NCBI RefSeq assembly: GCF_016860545.1
Contig: NZ_BNEB01000001.1
Span: 620,001-684,000, forward strand
Direction: 5' to 3'
Source: Streptomyces asoensis
GTDB taxonomy: Bacteria; Actinomycetota; Actinomycetes; Streptomycetales; Streptomycetaceae
Length of the DNA stretch: 64,000 nt
Shown here one piece after another: positions 32,438 through 41,570 of the stretch (positions are counted from its first letter, which is position 1; every line of letters begins with the position of its first letter). Both the position numbers and the translations under genes were made by a program. The notes under the pieces were generated by a model. That model ran no database searches and was not told the origin of the DNA. It was given only the letters and a program-made list of their open reading frames with translations.

Positions 32438-33220
32438 ATGTCGGAGACAGGGGGCGTCCGCGAGGTGAAGTCGGCGGCGCGCACGGTCGAGCTGCTGGAG
32501 CTGCTCGCGGCGCGCGGTGACCGGCCGGCGCGCCTCCAGGAGCTGGCGGACGAGCTGGGCGTGCCGCGCAGCTCGATGTACGCGCTGCTCCAGACCCTGA
32601 TCGGGCGGGGCTGGGTGCGCACGGACGCGACCGGCTCCCTCTACGGCATCGGCATCCACGCCCTGCTGACCGGTACGAGCTACCTCGACTCGGATCCGCG
32701 CGTACGGCTGGTGCGGCCCTGGCTCGACGAGGCGTCCGAGGCGCTGGGCGAGACGATCCACCTGGGGCGGCTGGACGGCCGGGGCGTGGCGTATCTCGCG
32801 ACGCGCGAGTCGCACGAATACCTGCGCACCATCAGCCGGGTCGGCCGGCGGCTCCCGGCGCACGTCGGCGCGCTCGGCAAGGCGCTGCTGGCGCAGCGGC
32901 CCGACGAGGAACTGCCCGAGGGGCCCTACGAGGCGTTCACCCCGCACACCCGCACCAGTCGGCAGGCCCTCCTCGCCGACCTCGGCGAGGTGCGGGCGCG
33001 CGGGTACTCCGTGGACCGCGAGGAGGGCGTCCTCGGCATCGTCGGGTTCGGATTCGCGCTGCGGTACGACACTCCCGCGCAGGACGCGGTGAGCTGCTCG
33101 GTGCCGGTGGCCCGGCTGACCCCGGAGCACGAGGAGCGGATCGTCGCCGTGATGCGGGAGATCAGGGCGAAGATCGAGGCGTCGGCGCCGGGCGCGGGCG
33201 GCGCCCCCGACTGGCGGTAG
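32438..33220 (+). CDS. IclR-family regulator, probable glucarate repressor
   Basis: 260 aa. The N-terminal winged helix has VKSAARTVELLELLAARGDR and ELADELGVPRSSMYALLQTL, the IclR start and recognition helix. The C-terminal effector-binding domain has the IclR signature around VGRRLPAHVGALGKALLA and EGVLGIVGFGFALRYD. It is divergent from kdgD-gudD and most likely represses it until glucarate or a keto-acid intermediate binds. ATG 32438 was chosen; the frame opens further up at 32336 inside the promoter region. Confidence 0.88.
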   Translation: MSETGGVREVKSAARTVELLELLAARGDRPARLQELADELGVPRSSMYALLQTLIGRGWVRTDATGSLYGIGIHALLTGTSYLDSDPRVRLVRPWLDEASEALGETIHLGRLDGRGVAYLATRESHEYLRTISRVGRRLPAHVGALGKALLAQRPDEELPEGPYEAFTPHTRTSRQALLADLGEVRARGYSVDREEGVLGIVGFGFALRYDTPAQDAVSCSVPVARLTPEHEERIVAVMREIRAKIEASAPGAGGAPDWR

Positions 33221-33271
33221 CGGTCGCGAAAGCCCTGGCGCGTACCCGGCATCCGCCGGGCCAAACGCATG

Positions 33272-33285
33272 GTGATCCACATCAC
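33272..33285. promoter_or_regulatory. Crp-like inverted repeat GTGATCCACATCAC
   Basis: GGTGAT-CCAC-ATCACC is a perfect inverted repeat and matches the Crp half-site spacing (GTGA-N6-TCAC). It lies between the IclR gene stop and the MFS transporter start, which is 124 bases downstream. Further along is a CCGTCGACGG palindrome (33344-33353) then seven Ts (33371-33377), unusual in this GC-rich DNA and possibly a terminator for the IclR gene. Confidence 0.4.
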
Positions 33286-33409
33286 CCGCCCCCGTCTTCT
33301 TCTCGCCCCGTGCGCTTGATACAAATTGCCCGCGCGTTCCTGTCCGTCGACGGTCGGCGCCCCACCCCCCTTTTTTTATGCCGTCCCTTCCGCATGCCCT
33401 GGAACGCCC

Positions 33410-34708
33410 GTGCCCGCCCCTCGCTCCACCCTGCCCTGGCCCGTCGTCGCCCTGTTCACGGCCGGGTACCTCGCCCCCTACCTGCTGCCGACCGTGGTCG
33501 GCCGACTGGACGCCGGGCTGCCGCTGTCCGCCACCGAGGCCGGAGCCGTCGGCAGCGCGCTGCTGCTCGGTTCGGCCGCCGCCGGGTTCCTGCTCGCCTC
33601 CCGCGTCGAGCGGATCGGCGCACGGACCCTCGCCCGGACCGGCCTCGCCCTCGCCGTGCTCGGGTACGGCGGTGCCGCCCTCGCCGGTGACGTGCCGGCC
33701 GTGATCGCGGGCGCGGTCCTCGGCGGCCTCGGGTCCGGCACCGTCACCACGGTCGCCGCCACCCGGATCGCCGCCGCGCCCGACCCGCACCGCGTCTCGA
33801 CGGCGGGCCTGCTCGGGGTCTCCGCGCTCGCGGGCGTCGTCTATCTGACGGTGCCGCACCTGGGCCCGGGACACGGACAGCCGCTCGCCGCCATCGCCCT
33901 GACCGCGCTCGCCGTATGGCCGCTGACGGGCCGTCTGCCCGGCCGCACGGCACCCGGTCCGGCGCGCCGCGAGAACCGGGCGCGGCTGCCCCGGCTGCGT
34001 GCCGGGCTCGTGCTGGCCGCCGCCATGCCCTGCTGGTCCCTGGTGCAGAACTCGCTCTGGGGCGTCAGCGGACGCATCGGGCTCGACCAGGCGCACCTCG
34101 GCGAGGCCGGCGTCGGCGCCGTCTTCGCGGTGGCGCTGGGCGCGGGGCTCGCGGGGGTGCTGGGCGCGGGGGTGCTCGGGGCGCGACTCGGGCGCGCGGT
34201 GCCCATCGGCGCCGGGACGGTGCTGATCGCGGGCTGTGTCGTCGCCAGCGCCTCGGCGACCGGACCGGTGAGCTTCGCGGCCGGTGAGATCGCCTGGAAC
34301 ACGCTCTACCCGATCGTGCTGTCGTACCTGATCGGGCTGGCCGCCTCGCTCGACCCGCGCGGGCGCTGGGCGGTGCTCGTCGGATCGGCGTCCTCGCTGG
34401 GCACGGCGGCCGGGCCGCTGACCGGGAGTGTGCTGTCGGCGTGGGCCGGGTTCCCGGTGATGGGGCTGGTCCTCGGCGCCGGACTGCTGGTCGTCGCCGT
34501 GCCGATGACCGCCGTCGCCGTGCGCGCGGGCGGTCCCGCGGGACCGGTCCGGCGGGGCGGCGTCCCCGAGCCGCGGACCGCGGACCTGCCGCCCACGGAG
34601 ATCCCGGTGGTGGAGATCCCGGTCGAGGGTGTGGCCGTGCCCGTGCGGGACGCGTACGGCACGGCGGGTCCCCGGCCCGCGGGCGCCGCGCCGGGGGCCG
34701 GTGACTGA
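33410..34708 (+). CDS. MFS transporter
   Basis: 432 aa with about twelve hydrophobic helices beginning at LPWPVVALFTAGYLAPYLLP. After helix 2 comes the abbreviated MFS loop LLASRVERIGART. The C-terminal ~60 residues are a Pro/Val/Glu-rich cytoplasmic tail (EIPVVEIPVEGVAVPV) with no known role. It is unlike sugar/H+ porters in detail, so the substrate is unknown; proximity to the glucarate genes makes a sugar-acid uptake role possible, but it is separated from the operon by the regulator gene. GTG 33410 was taken as start; the open frame further upstream has no ribosome site. Confidence 0.8.
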   Translation: MPAPRSTLPWPVVALFTAGYLAPYLLPTVVGRLDAGLPLSATEAGAVGSALLLGSAAAGFLLASRVERIGARTLARTGLALAVLGYGGAALAGDVPAVIAGAVLGGLGSGTVTTVAATRIAAAPDPHRVSTAGLLGVSALAGVVYLTVPHLGPGHGQPLAAIALTALAVWPLTGRLPGRTAPGPARRENRARLPRLRAGLVLAAAMPCWSLVQNSLWGVSGRIGLDQAHLGEAGVGAVFAVALGAGLAGVLGAGVLGARLGRAVPIGAGTVLIAGCVVASASATGPVSFAAGEIAWNTLYPIVLSYLIGLAASLDPRGRWAVLVGSASSLGTAAGPLTGSVLSAWAGFPVMGLVLGAGLLVVAVPMTAVAVRAGGPAGPVRRGGVPEPRTADLPPTEIPVVEIPVEGVAVPVRDAYGTAGPRPAGAAPGAGD

Positions 34709-34753
34709 GGGCACCGCCCCGTCGGCGCGCCCCGCACGCCCCGCGCGCGGCCG

Positions 34754-35743
34754 TCAGAACGTGTAGCTGTCGACCTCCGCGAGGTACCTGGCCCGCAGTT
34801 CCTCGTCGTCCTCCAGGAAGGAGGCGACGAAGGAGTTGCGGGCCAGCTCGCGCAGCCGCTCCTCGTCCAGCTTCAGCGCGGCGGCCACCGCGTCGAAGTT
34901 GTCGCCCGCGTACCCGCCGAAGTAGGCGGGGTCGTCGGAGTTGACCGTGCACAGCAGCCCGGCGTCGAGCATGGCGGGCAGCGGATGCGCGGCGAGGACG
35001 TCGACGGTCCGCAGCCGGACGTTGGAGAGCGGGCACAGCGTCAGCGGGATCCGCTCCCGCACCAGCCGTTCGACGAGCCGCGGGTCCTCCATGCACCGGA
35101 GCCCGTGGTCGATGCGCTCCACGCCCAGCAGGTCGAGGGCCTCGGTGATGTACTCCGGTGGGCCCTCCTCGCCGGCGTGCGCGACGCGCCGCAGCCCGAG
35201 GGCGGCCGCCGCCTCGTACACCTCGCGGAACTTCACCGGCGGATGCCCGACCTCGGCGGAGTCCAGGCCGACGCCGGTGATCCGGTCGAGGTACGGCCGC
35301 GCGGCCTCCAGGGTCCGCATCGCGGACGCGGCGGACTCGTCGCGCAGGAAGCACATGATCAGCCGGGTCGAGACGCCGTGGGCGGCCTCGCTGTCGCCGA
35401 GCGCGCGCCACAGCCCCTCCACGACCGTGCCCATCTCCACCCCGCGGGCGAGGTGGGCCTGCGGGTCGAAGAAGATCTCCGCGTGCCGTACGCCCTGCGC
35501 GGCGGCCCGGGCGAGATAGGCGTTCGCGAGGTCCTCGAAGTCGCGCTCGGTGCGCAGCACGGCCATCAGCTCGTAGTACAGGTTCAGGAAGGACTGGAGG
35601 TCCTCGAACCGGTAGGCCTCGCGGAGCTCGTCCGTGCCGGCGTACGGCAGCGCGACCCCGTTGCGGGCGGCCAGCTCGAAAGCGAGCTCGGGCTCCAGGG
35701 TTCCTTCGATGTGCAGGTGCAGTTCAGCTTTGGGGAGGGGCAT
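34754..35743 (-). CDS. Adenine deaminase-type amidohydrolase (ADA superfamily)
   Basis: 329 aa TIM-barrel metal hydrolase. It starts with PKAELHLHIEGTLEPE. This HIEGTLEPE form, GLDSAEVGHPPVKF, HAGEEGPPEYI and NSDDPAYFGGY match bacterial adenine deaminases of the Pseudomonas PA0148 type rather than true adenosine deaminases, which have HLHLDGAL-like starts and DLAGDE-like substrate residues. It should convert adenine to hypoxanthine and ammonia for purine salvage. The metal ligands (HxH, His in HAGEE, Asp in SDDP) are all present. Databases often call this adenosine deaminase. It is monocistronic and convergent with the transporter gene. Confidence 0.85.
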   Translation of the reverse strand: MPLPKAELHLHIEGTLEPELAFELAARNGVALPYAGTDELREAYRFEDLQSFLNLYYELMAVLRTERDFEDLANAYLARAAAQGVRHAEIFFDPQAHLARGVEMGTVVEGLWRALGDSEAAHGVSTRLIMCFLRDESAASAMRTLEAARPYLDRITGVGLDSAEVGHPPVKFREVYEAAAALGLRRVAHAGEEGPPEYITEALDLLGVERIDHGLRCMEDPRLVERLVRERIPLTLCPLSNVRLRTVDVLAAHPLPAMLDAGLLCTVNSDDPAYFGGYAGDNFDAVAAALKLDEERLRELARNSFVASFLEDDEELRARYLAEVDSYTF

Positions 35744-35861
35744 CGAAGCATCGTACGGCCGCTCGGGCTCGGATTTCGCCTTGCACCGTCCGCGCCGGTC
35801 GCCCCCGCGGGCAGCTTCCGCGCCGCCGGTCCGGGGGACGTCGCCCCCCGGCAGGGGCGCG

Positions 35862-36767
35862 CTACCTGCGCTTGGGAACCGGCACCCGCTGGAGGTCGTG
35901 CGCCACGGTCAGCTCGCCCTCGAACCCCGCCGCCCGCGCCTGCCGCTCGAACTCCTCCGGGTCTGCGTAGCGCTGGCTGAAGTGGGTGAGGACCAGGTGC
36001 CGCACCCCCGCGTCACGGGCCGCCCGCGCGGCCTGACCGGCGGTCAGGTGCCCGTGGTCGACGGCGAGCCGCTCGTCCTCGTCGAGGAAGGTCGACTCGA
36101 TGACGAGCAGGTCGGCGCCGTCGGCGAGGGCGTGCACCCCGTCGCACAGCCGGGTGTCCATGACGAACGCGAACCGCTGCCCGCGCCGGACCTCGCTCAC
36201 GTCGTCCAGCGACACCCCGCCGACGGACCCCTCCCGCTGGATGCGGCCGACGTCCGGTCCCGAGACGCCGTGCGCCGCGAGCCGTTCGGGCAGCATGCGG
36301 CGGCCGTCGGGCTCGACGAGCCGGTAGCCGTAGGACTCGACGGGGTGCGAGAGCTTCGCGCTCTCCAGCCGGTAGGACGACGTGGTGGCGAGGACCCCGT
36401 CCGCGTCGACCGGCGCCTCGGTGATGCCGACCGTCTCGCGGTAGGCGGTCGAATGACGCAGCCGCTCGAAGAAGTGGCTTCCGGAGCGCGGGAAGTGGGC
36501 CGTGACCGGGTGCGGCACCTGGTCCAGGTTGATGCGCTGGATGACACCGGCGAGACCGAGGGAGTGGTCGCCGTGGAAGTGCGTGACGCAGATCCGGTTC
36601 AGGTCGTGCGCGGCCACCCCGGCCCGCACCATCTGGCGCTGGGTGCCCTCGCCCGGGTCGAAGAGGATGCCCTCGGCGTCCCAGCGCAGGAAGTAGCCGT
36701 TGTGGTTGCGGTGCCGGGTCGGGACCTGGCTGGCGGTGCCGAGCACCACCAGTTCGCGTACGGACAC
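35862..36767 (-). CDS. rnz: Ribonuclease Z
   Basis: 301 aa short-form tRNA 3' processing endonuclease of the metallo-beta-lactamase fold. The zinc motif [11 protein letters not shown] (HxHxDH) lies around residue 62-68; further ligands are in [21 protein letters not shown] and VLTHFSQRY. The exosite region [14 protein letters not shown] is typical. It removes the 3' trailer from pre-tRNA that lacks an encoded CCA or is read beyond it. The HIT gene lies six bases upstream, so the two are probably co-transcribed. Confidence 0.93.
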   Translation of the reverse strand: MSVRELVVLGTASQVPTRHRNHNGYFLRWDAEGILFDPGEGTQRQMVRAGVAAHDLNRICVTHFHGDHSLGLAGVIQRINLDQVPHPVTAHFPRSGSHFFERLRHSTAYRETVGITEAPVDADGVLATTSSYRLESAKLSHPVESYGYRLVEPDGRRMLPERLAAHGVSGPDVGRIQREGSVGGVSLDDVSEVRRGQRFAFVMDTRLCDGVHALADGADLLVIESTFLDEDERLAVDHGHLTAGQAARAARDAGVRHLVLTHFSQRYADPEEFERQARAAGFEGELTVAHDLQRVPVPKRR

Positions 36768-36773
36768 GGCGGC

Positions 36774-37127
36774 CTATCCGGGGGGCCAGTGCAGGCCGCG
36801 GCCGCCGAGGACGTGCGCGTGGGCGTGCCACACGGTCTGGCCGGCGCCGGTCCCGGTGTTGAAGACGGTGCGGTAGCTCTCCAGCTTGTCCAGCTCGGCG
36901 ACCGCCTGCGTCTCGCGGAGCACGTCGGCGGCGAGTTCGGGTGCGCCGGCGGCCAGGGCGGCGGCGTCCCGGTAGTGCGCCTTCGGGATGACCAGGACGT
37001 GGGTGGGCGCCTGCGGGTTGATGTCCCGGAAGGCGATGGTCGTCTCGGTCTCCCGCACGATCGTCGCCGGGACGGCACCCGCGACGATCCTGCAGAACAG
37101 ACAATCGTCCTGCGCTTCCCCTGCCAT
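36774..37127 (-). CDS. HIT-family nucleotide-binding protein
   Basis: 117 aa. The histidine triad is GQTVWHAHAHVLGGR (HxHxHxx), and the N-terminal zinc-type motif is CLFCRIV. HIT hydrolases cleave nucleoside phosphoramidates or dinucleoside polyphosphates by forming an intermediate on the central His. Such Hint-type proteins are widespread in actinobacteria. It precedes rnz by six bases on the same strand. Start ATG 37127 is standard. It is slightly shorter than E. coli HinT but complete. Confidence 0.92.
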   Translation of the reverse strand: MAGEAQDDCLFCRIVAGAVPATIVRETETTIAFRDINPQAPTHVLVIPKAHYRDAAALAAGAPELAADVLRETQAVAELDKLESYRTVFNTGTGAGQTVWHAHAHVLGGRGLHWPPG

Positions 37128-37242
37128 ACGGGTCCCTCCTCGGACGGTTGATCAGTACGGGGGCATGGTAGCGGGGGCCCGGCCCCGGGGCCCGCCCTGC
37201 GTCCGGGGAGGAGACCCGGGGGCGGGGCGGGGCCCGGGCGGG

Positions 37243-40200
37243 CTAGGAGCCCGGCAAGGGGGGAGGTGTCTTCGCCGGGGTTTCCCGGAGAGCGGCGAGC
37301 GCCAGCGACACGGCCTCGTCCAGCTGGACGTCCCGTCCGGCCGCGTGGTCCTGGGGGGCGCAGACGACCTCGACGTCCGGATCGACGCCGTGGTTCTCCA
37401 CGCCCCACCCCTGACCCTCCAGCCAGAAGGCGTACTTGGGCTGGGTGACGAGCGTGCCGTCGACGAGCCGGTAGCGGCTGTCGATCCCGATCGTCCCGCC
37501 CCAGGTGCGCGTCCCCACCACGGGTCCGATGCCGAGCGCCTTGATCGCCGCGTTGACGATGTCCCCGTCGGACCCGGAGAACTCGTTGGCGACGGCGACG
37601 ACGGGTCCGCGCGGCGCGTCCTCGGGGTAGCTGGACGCCCGCATCCCGCGCGGCAGGTCCCAGCCGACGATGCGCCGGGCGAGCTTCTCGACGACCAGCT
37701 GCGAGGTGTGCCCGCCGCGGTTCTCGCGGACGTCCACGATCAGTCCCTCCCGCGCGACCTCGACCCGCAGGTCCCGGTGGATCTGGGCCCAGCCGGGCGC
37801 CTGCATGTCGGGCACGTGCAGGTAGCCCAGCCGGCCGCCCGAGGCCTCGTGCACATGGGCCCGCCGGTCCGCGACCCACGCGTGGTAGCGCAGTGCCTCC
37901 TCGTCGTCGACGGGCACGACGACGGCATGCCTCGGCTCGCCCCCGCCGGACGGCGAGATCGTCAGCTCGACGACCCGGCCCGCGGTGCCGACGAGCAGCG
38001 GTCCCGGCCCGGTGAGCGGATCCACCGGCTGCCCGCCGACGGCGACGATCGTGTCGCCGGCCCGCACCGCGACCCCGGGCGCGGCGAGCGGGGAGCGCGC
38101 GTCGGGGTCGGAGGTCTCCGAGGGCAGGATCCGGTCGATGCGCCAACTGCCGTCCGTGTGACGGGAGATGTCGGCGCCCAGCAGACCCTGCCGGGCGCCG
38201 CCGGGTCCGCCGCGCGGGGTGACGTAGGCGTGCGAGGTGCCGAGTTCGCCGTGCACCTCCCACAGCAGGTCGACGAGGTCGTCGTGGGTCGCGACCCGCT
38301 CCAGCACGGGCCGGTAGCGGTCGAGGACGCCGTCCCAGTCGACTCCGCCGAGGTCGGGCCGCCAGAAGTTGTCCCGCATGATCCGGCCGGTCTCTTCGTA
38401 CATCTGCCGCCACTCGGCGGCCGGGTCGACGCTGCGGCGGACCCGGCCGAGGTCGACGGTGATGTTGCTGTCGCTGTCCTCGTCACCGGAGGCGCGCCGG
38501 TCGCTCGGGACGACCTTGAGCTTGCCGTCCGTCCACAGCAGCAGCCGCTTGCCGTCGCCGCTGACCTCGTAGCCGTCGGCGTCGGCGGCGAGGTGCTCGA
38601 CACGCTGGTGCGCGAGGTCGTAGCGCTCGAGTTCGGTGTGCGGGTCGGGGTCGTCGGGGGTGGCGCGGGAGGCGCCGAGGACACCGCGCACGGGGTGCCG
38701 AAGCCACAGCACCCCGTCCTTCGCGGCGGCGAGCCCCGAGTAGCGGCCGGCCTCCACCGGGAAGGGGACTATCCGGTCGGCGAGTCCTTCGAGGTCGATC
38801 CGGGTGGCCGGGGTGCCCTCGCTGTCGGGCGTCTCGTCCTTGTCGGGGGCCTCGAAGGGCCTGCCGTGCCGCTGCGGGCCGAAGGGGGACGGCGTGGTCG
38901 CGGCGAGGGTGATCAGGTGCGGGCGGGCCCCCGCCACGAAGGAGAGGTCGAAGACGTGCTCGTCGTAGACCGGGTCGAAGGCGCGGGCGGAGAGGAACGC
39001 GAGGTGTCTGCCGTCGAGGGTGAACGCGGGCGCGTAGTCCCTGAAGCGCAGCGGGGTCGCCTCGGTGACCGACAGGTCGGTGACGTTGGCGAGCTTGAGC
39101 TGGCTGAGCGGGCGCGGCCCGGGGTGCGACCAGGCCAGCCAGGCCGAGTCGGGCGAGAAGACCAGGTCGGACACCTCGCCGTCGGGGCTGCTGTCGACCT
39201 CGCGGACCTCTCCGGACTCCCGCTCGACGAGCAGCAGCCGCCCGTCGTGCGCGGCGACGGCGGCCCGGCTGCCGTCGGGCGCCATGGCGAGTTCCAGGAC
39301 CCGGCCGAGCCGTCCGGCCGCGAGCCGGCGCGGGGTGGCGCCCGGAGCGGGCCCGGTGGCGGGGGCGAACTCCAGCGCGTCCTCCCCCTCGGCGTCCGTC
39401 ACCCACACGACCCACTCCTCGCCCTCCGCGCGGAAGGTGCGGGGCAGCCGGGCCCGGACGCCGGGTTCGGCGGCGAGCGCGCGGGCCGGTCCGCCGCGGT
39501 GGGTCACCCAGTGGACGGCGCCGCGGACCTCGACGGCGCTGCCCCGCGCGGTGTGGTCGGGGGCGGCGGCGCCCAGCCACCGGGCGGCGTTCACCGGGTG
39601 GGGGCGGCGGTCGGCGCGCTGTCCGCCGAGGCGGATGTCGAGCCGGCGCGGCTCGGCGCCGTCGAGGTCGTCGAGCAGCCACAGTTCGCCCGCGGACATG
39701 TAGACGACGCGGGTGCCGTCACCGGCGGCGTGCCGGGCGTAGAAGCCTCCCCCGCTCCCGGCTTCGCCCGCTGGGGAGGTCCCTCCGAGCGGGGTGTGGC
39801 GCCGCAGGTCGGATCCGTCGGCGAGGGAGGAGTACAGGGCGCCCGTACCCTCGTGGTCGGAGAGGAACCCCAGGCGGTCCCCCGCCCACACCGGGTACTC
39901 GATGTTGCCGTCCAGGTCCTCGTGCAGCCGGACGAACTCCCCGTCGCCCTCGCGGTCGATCCACAGCTTGCCCGCCGTGCCGCCCCGGTAGCGCTTCCAG
40001 TGGGCGGCCTCGCGGCCCATCGACGCGGACAGCAGCACGGTGTGCGGGCCGTGGGCGACCGTGCCGACCGGACCGTACGGCAGGGTCGTCGCCGGGCCGC
40101 CGTCGACGGGGACGGCCCGGGCCCAGCTGCGCCGCAGGGTCGCCTGGTCGTGGGTGCTGACGACGAGGACCCGGCCGTCCGGGGTCCAGCCCCGCACCCG

Positions 40201-40482
40201 GGTCTGCCGGCTCCCCCAATAGGTCAGCCGGGTGGAGGGGCCGCCGTCGACCGGGGCGATGTGCACCTCGGGGGCGCCGTCGCGGGTGGAGGTCCAGGCG
40301 ACCGTGGTGCCGTCGGGCGAGATGCGCGGCGCGGTGACCGGCCGGTTGTCGGCGCTGACGCGCCAGGCGCGCCCGCCGTCGAGGGAGGCCAGCCACACGT
40401 CGTCCTCGGCGGTGAAGGTCACCGAGTCGCCGTGCAGGTGGGGGAATCTGAGGTATGCGGCAGGCGTCGCGGGCTGTGTCAC
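37243..40482 (-). CDS. Tricorn protease homologue (S41)
   Basis: 1079 aa, close to the length of Thermoplasma tricorn. The N-terminal half is two beta-propellers (repeats like PRISPDGTTVAWTSTRDG), followed by a helical/PDZ region (about residues 780-860, with VRAGDTIVAVGG) and the S41 catalytic domain. The catalytic residues are His751 in GTSHAYV, Ser971 in NEFSGSDGD and Glu1029 near WGVENHG, all in place. It degrades oligopeptides released by the proteasome, in the cytosol, usually to di- and tripeptides. There is no signal peptide. The gene stands alone with a short 5' gap. Confidence 0.93.
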   Translation of the reverse strand: MTQPATPAAYLRFPHLHGDSVTFTAEDDVWLASLDGGRAWRVSADNRPVTAPRISPDGTTVAWTSTRDGAPEVHIAPVDGGPSTRLTYWGSRQTRVRGWTPDGRVLVVSTHDQATLRRSWARAVPVDGGPATTLPYGPVGTVAHGPHTVLLSASMGREAAHWKRYRGGTAGKLWIDREGDGEFVRLHEDLDGNIEYPVWAGDRLGFLSDHEGTGALYSSLADGSDLRRHTPLGGTSPAGEAGSGGGFYARHAAGDGTRVVYMSAGELWLLDDLDGAEPRRLDIRLGGQRADRRPHPVNAARWLGAAAPDHTARGSAVEVRGAVHWVTHRGGPARALAAEPGVRARLPRTFRAEGEEWVVWVTDAEGEDALEFAPATGPAPGATPRRLAAGRLGRVLELAMAPDGSRAAVAAHDGRLLLVERESGEVREVDSSPDGEVSDLVFSPDSAWLAWSHPGPRPLSQLKLANVTDLSVTEATPLRFRDYAPAFTLDGRHLAFLSARAFDPVYDEHVFDLSFVAGARPHLITLAATTPSPFGPQRHGRPFEAPDKDETPDSEGTPATRIDLEGLADRIVPFPVEAGRYSGLAAAKDGVLWLRHPVRGVLGASRATPDDPDPHTELERYDLAHQRVEHLAADADGYEVSGDGKRLLLWTDGKLKVVPSDRRASGDEDSDSNITVDLGRVRRSVDPAAEWRQMYEETGRIMRDNFWRPDLGGVDWDGVLDRYRPVLERVATHDDLVDLLWEVHGELGTSHAYVTPRGGPGGARQGLLGADISRHTDGSWRIDRILPSETSDPDARSPLAAPGVAVRAGDTIVAVGGQPVDPLTGPGPLLVGTAGRVVELTISPSGGGEPRHAVVVPVDDEEALRYHAWVADRRAHVHEASGGRLGYLHVPDMQAPGWAQIHRDLRVEVAREGLIVDVRENRGGHTSQLVVEKLARRIVGWDLPRGMRASSYPEDAPRGPVVAVANEFSGSDGDIVNAAIKALGIGPVVGTRTWGGTIGIDSRYRLVDGTLVTQPKYAFWLEGQGWGVENHGVDPDVEVVCAPQDHAAGRDVQLDEAVSLALAALRETPAKTPPPLPGS

Positions 40483-40527
40483 CGCATCACTGTATGCAGC
40501 GGCGGGAGCGCTGGTCAGGGGTTTCGA

Positions 40528-41025
40528 TCACTTCCCCGCACCGCCTCCGGCGCCGTTCCCGCGCACCGTCTCGGTGACGGTGACGGTCACGGTGACCGTG
40601 GGGCGGGCGCCGGGCCGGCCGGAGCCGGACGGCTTGACCGGCGAGGGCGTGGCGGACCCGCAGTCACCGAGCCCGCTCACCCGGAACAGCTGCTTCCTGC
40701 CGACGGTCGCGGTGAGGTCGCCCCGGACACAGGATCCGTCGACGGCCCGCGTGACCTGGCCCTGGACCGTGATGTCCCGGCCGTCGGAGGTCTCGCCCTT
40801 GCAGTCCACGGAGGCGATGCTCTCCGTCTTCTCGCGGTCCTTGTACTGGGCCGTGCAGGTCAGCCAGCGCACGTGCACGTCCCGCCGCTGGATCTCCGCC
40901 GTCGCGGCCTGGTCGGTGGTGTAGGCGACGGACATGGTGCTCAGCCCGCCCGGCTCGCACGCCACGAGTGCGGCCACCGCCACGGCCGCCGACGGGAGAA
41001 GCAGTAGACGCCTCGATGCCCCCAT
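40528..41025 (-). CDS. DUF4333-type lipoprotein
   Basis: 165 aa. The signal sequence ends in a lipobox, VAALVACEPG, with Cys23 the lipidated residue, so it is anchored on the outer face of the membrane. The mature part contains AEIQRRDVHVRWLTCTAQY and several cysteines (WLTC, VDCK, GSCV, GDC) that can form disulfides, matching DUF4333 proteins. The C-terminus is low-complexity, with Thr-Val alternation TVTVTVTVTETV. The function is unknown. It sits 45 bases upstream of the tricorn gene on the same strand. Confidence 0.75.
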   Translation of the reverse strand: MGASRRLLLLPSAAVAVAALVACEPGGLSTMSVAYTTDQAATAEIQRRDVHVRWLTCTAQYKDREKTESIASVDCKGETSDGRDITVQGQVTRAVDGSCVRGDLTATVGRKQLFRVSGLGDCGSATPSPVKPSGSGRPGARPTVTVTVTVTETVRGNGAGGGAGK

Positions 41026-41150
41026 GGACGGCAGCGTGCCATCCGGGCGGGCGGGGCGGTAGCCCGTATGCGGTCACGATCGCGCGGGACCCACCGGGAA
41101 CATACGAGCGACGGCGGCCGCCGCGGAACCCACCTCCACCGCCGTCGCGT

Positions 41151-41543
41151 TCAGCCGCGCAGCAGCAGCCACTCCTGGAGTTCCACCAGATTGCCCTCCG
41201 GGTCCTTGAGGTGGGCGACGCGCATCCGGTCGGTCATCGGGGCGGGCCCGTGGACGAGGGTGGCGCCGCGGGCGGTGATCCGGGCGCAGACGGCGTCCAG
41301 GTCGTCGACGCGCAGGGCCACCAGGGAGCGGTGGCCGTCGGCCGGACCGCGCAGTTCGCCGAGCACCTCCGCCATCATCGCGCGGTCCTGGATGGCGATC
41401 CCCGTCGAGCCGGTCGTGGGCGAGAACTTCTCGTACGGCCCGCGCTCGGCCCCCGACTGCGGCTCGAGCCCGAGGACGTCGGCGTAGAAGCGGTAGCAGG
41501 CGGTGAAGTCGGTGACCAGCAGTCTTACTTGGGCGAATTCCAC
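41151..41543 (-). CDS. VOC-family (glyoxalase-like) protein
   Basis: 130 aa, two betaalphabetabetabeta modules of the vicinal oxygen chelate superfamily. The first includes VRLLVTDFTACYRFYADVLGLE, the second VHGPAPMTDRMRVAHLKDPEGNLVELQEW. The terminal Glu in GNLVELQ is a usual metal ligand; the N-terminal ligand position is Gln5 rather than His, so metal binding is uncertain. Members include glyoxalases, dioxygenases and antibiotic-binding proteins, and no substrate can be assigned. It is 27 bases upstream of rsmE on the same strand, and possibly coexpressed. Confidence 0.8.
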   Translation of the reverse strand: MEFAQVRLLVTDFTACYRFYADVLGLEPQSGAERGPYEKFSPTTGSTGIAIQDRAMMAEVLGELRGPADGHRSLVALRVDDLDAVCARITARGATLVHGPAPMTDRMRVAHLKDPEGNLVELQEWLLLRG

Positions 41544-41570
41544 GAGTCCTCCGGTGGACGGCCTACAGGG

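Noticed and set aside
36988..41007. Very long plus-strand open frame (1339 codons) opposite the tricorn gene
   Set aside because: Antisense to tricorn, HIT and DUF4333 genes, which all have motifs; low-complexity Gly/Val/Arg translation.
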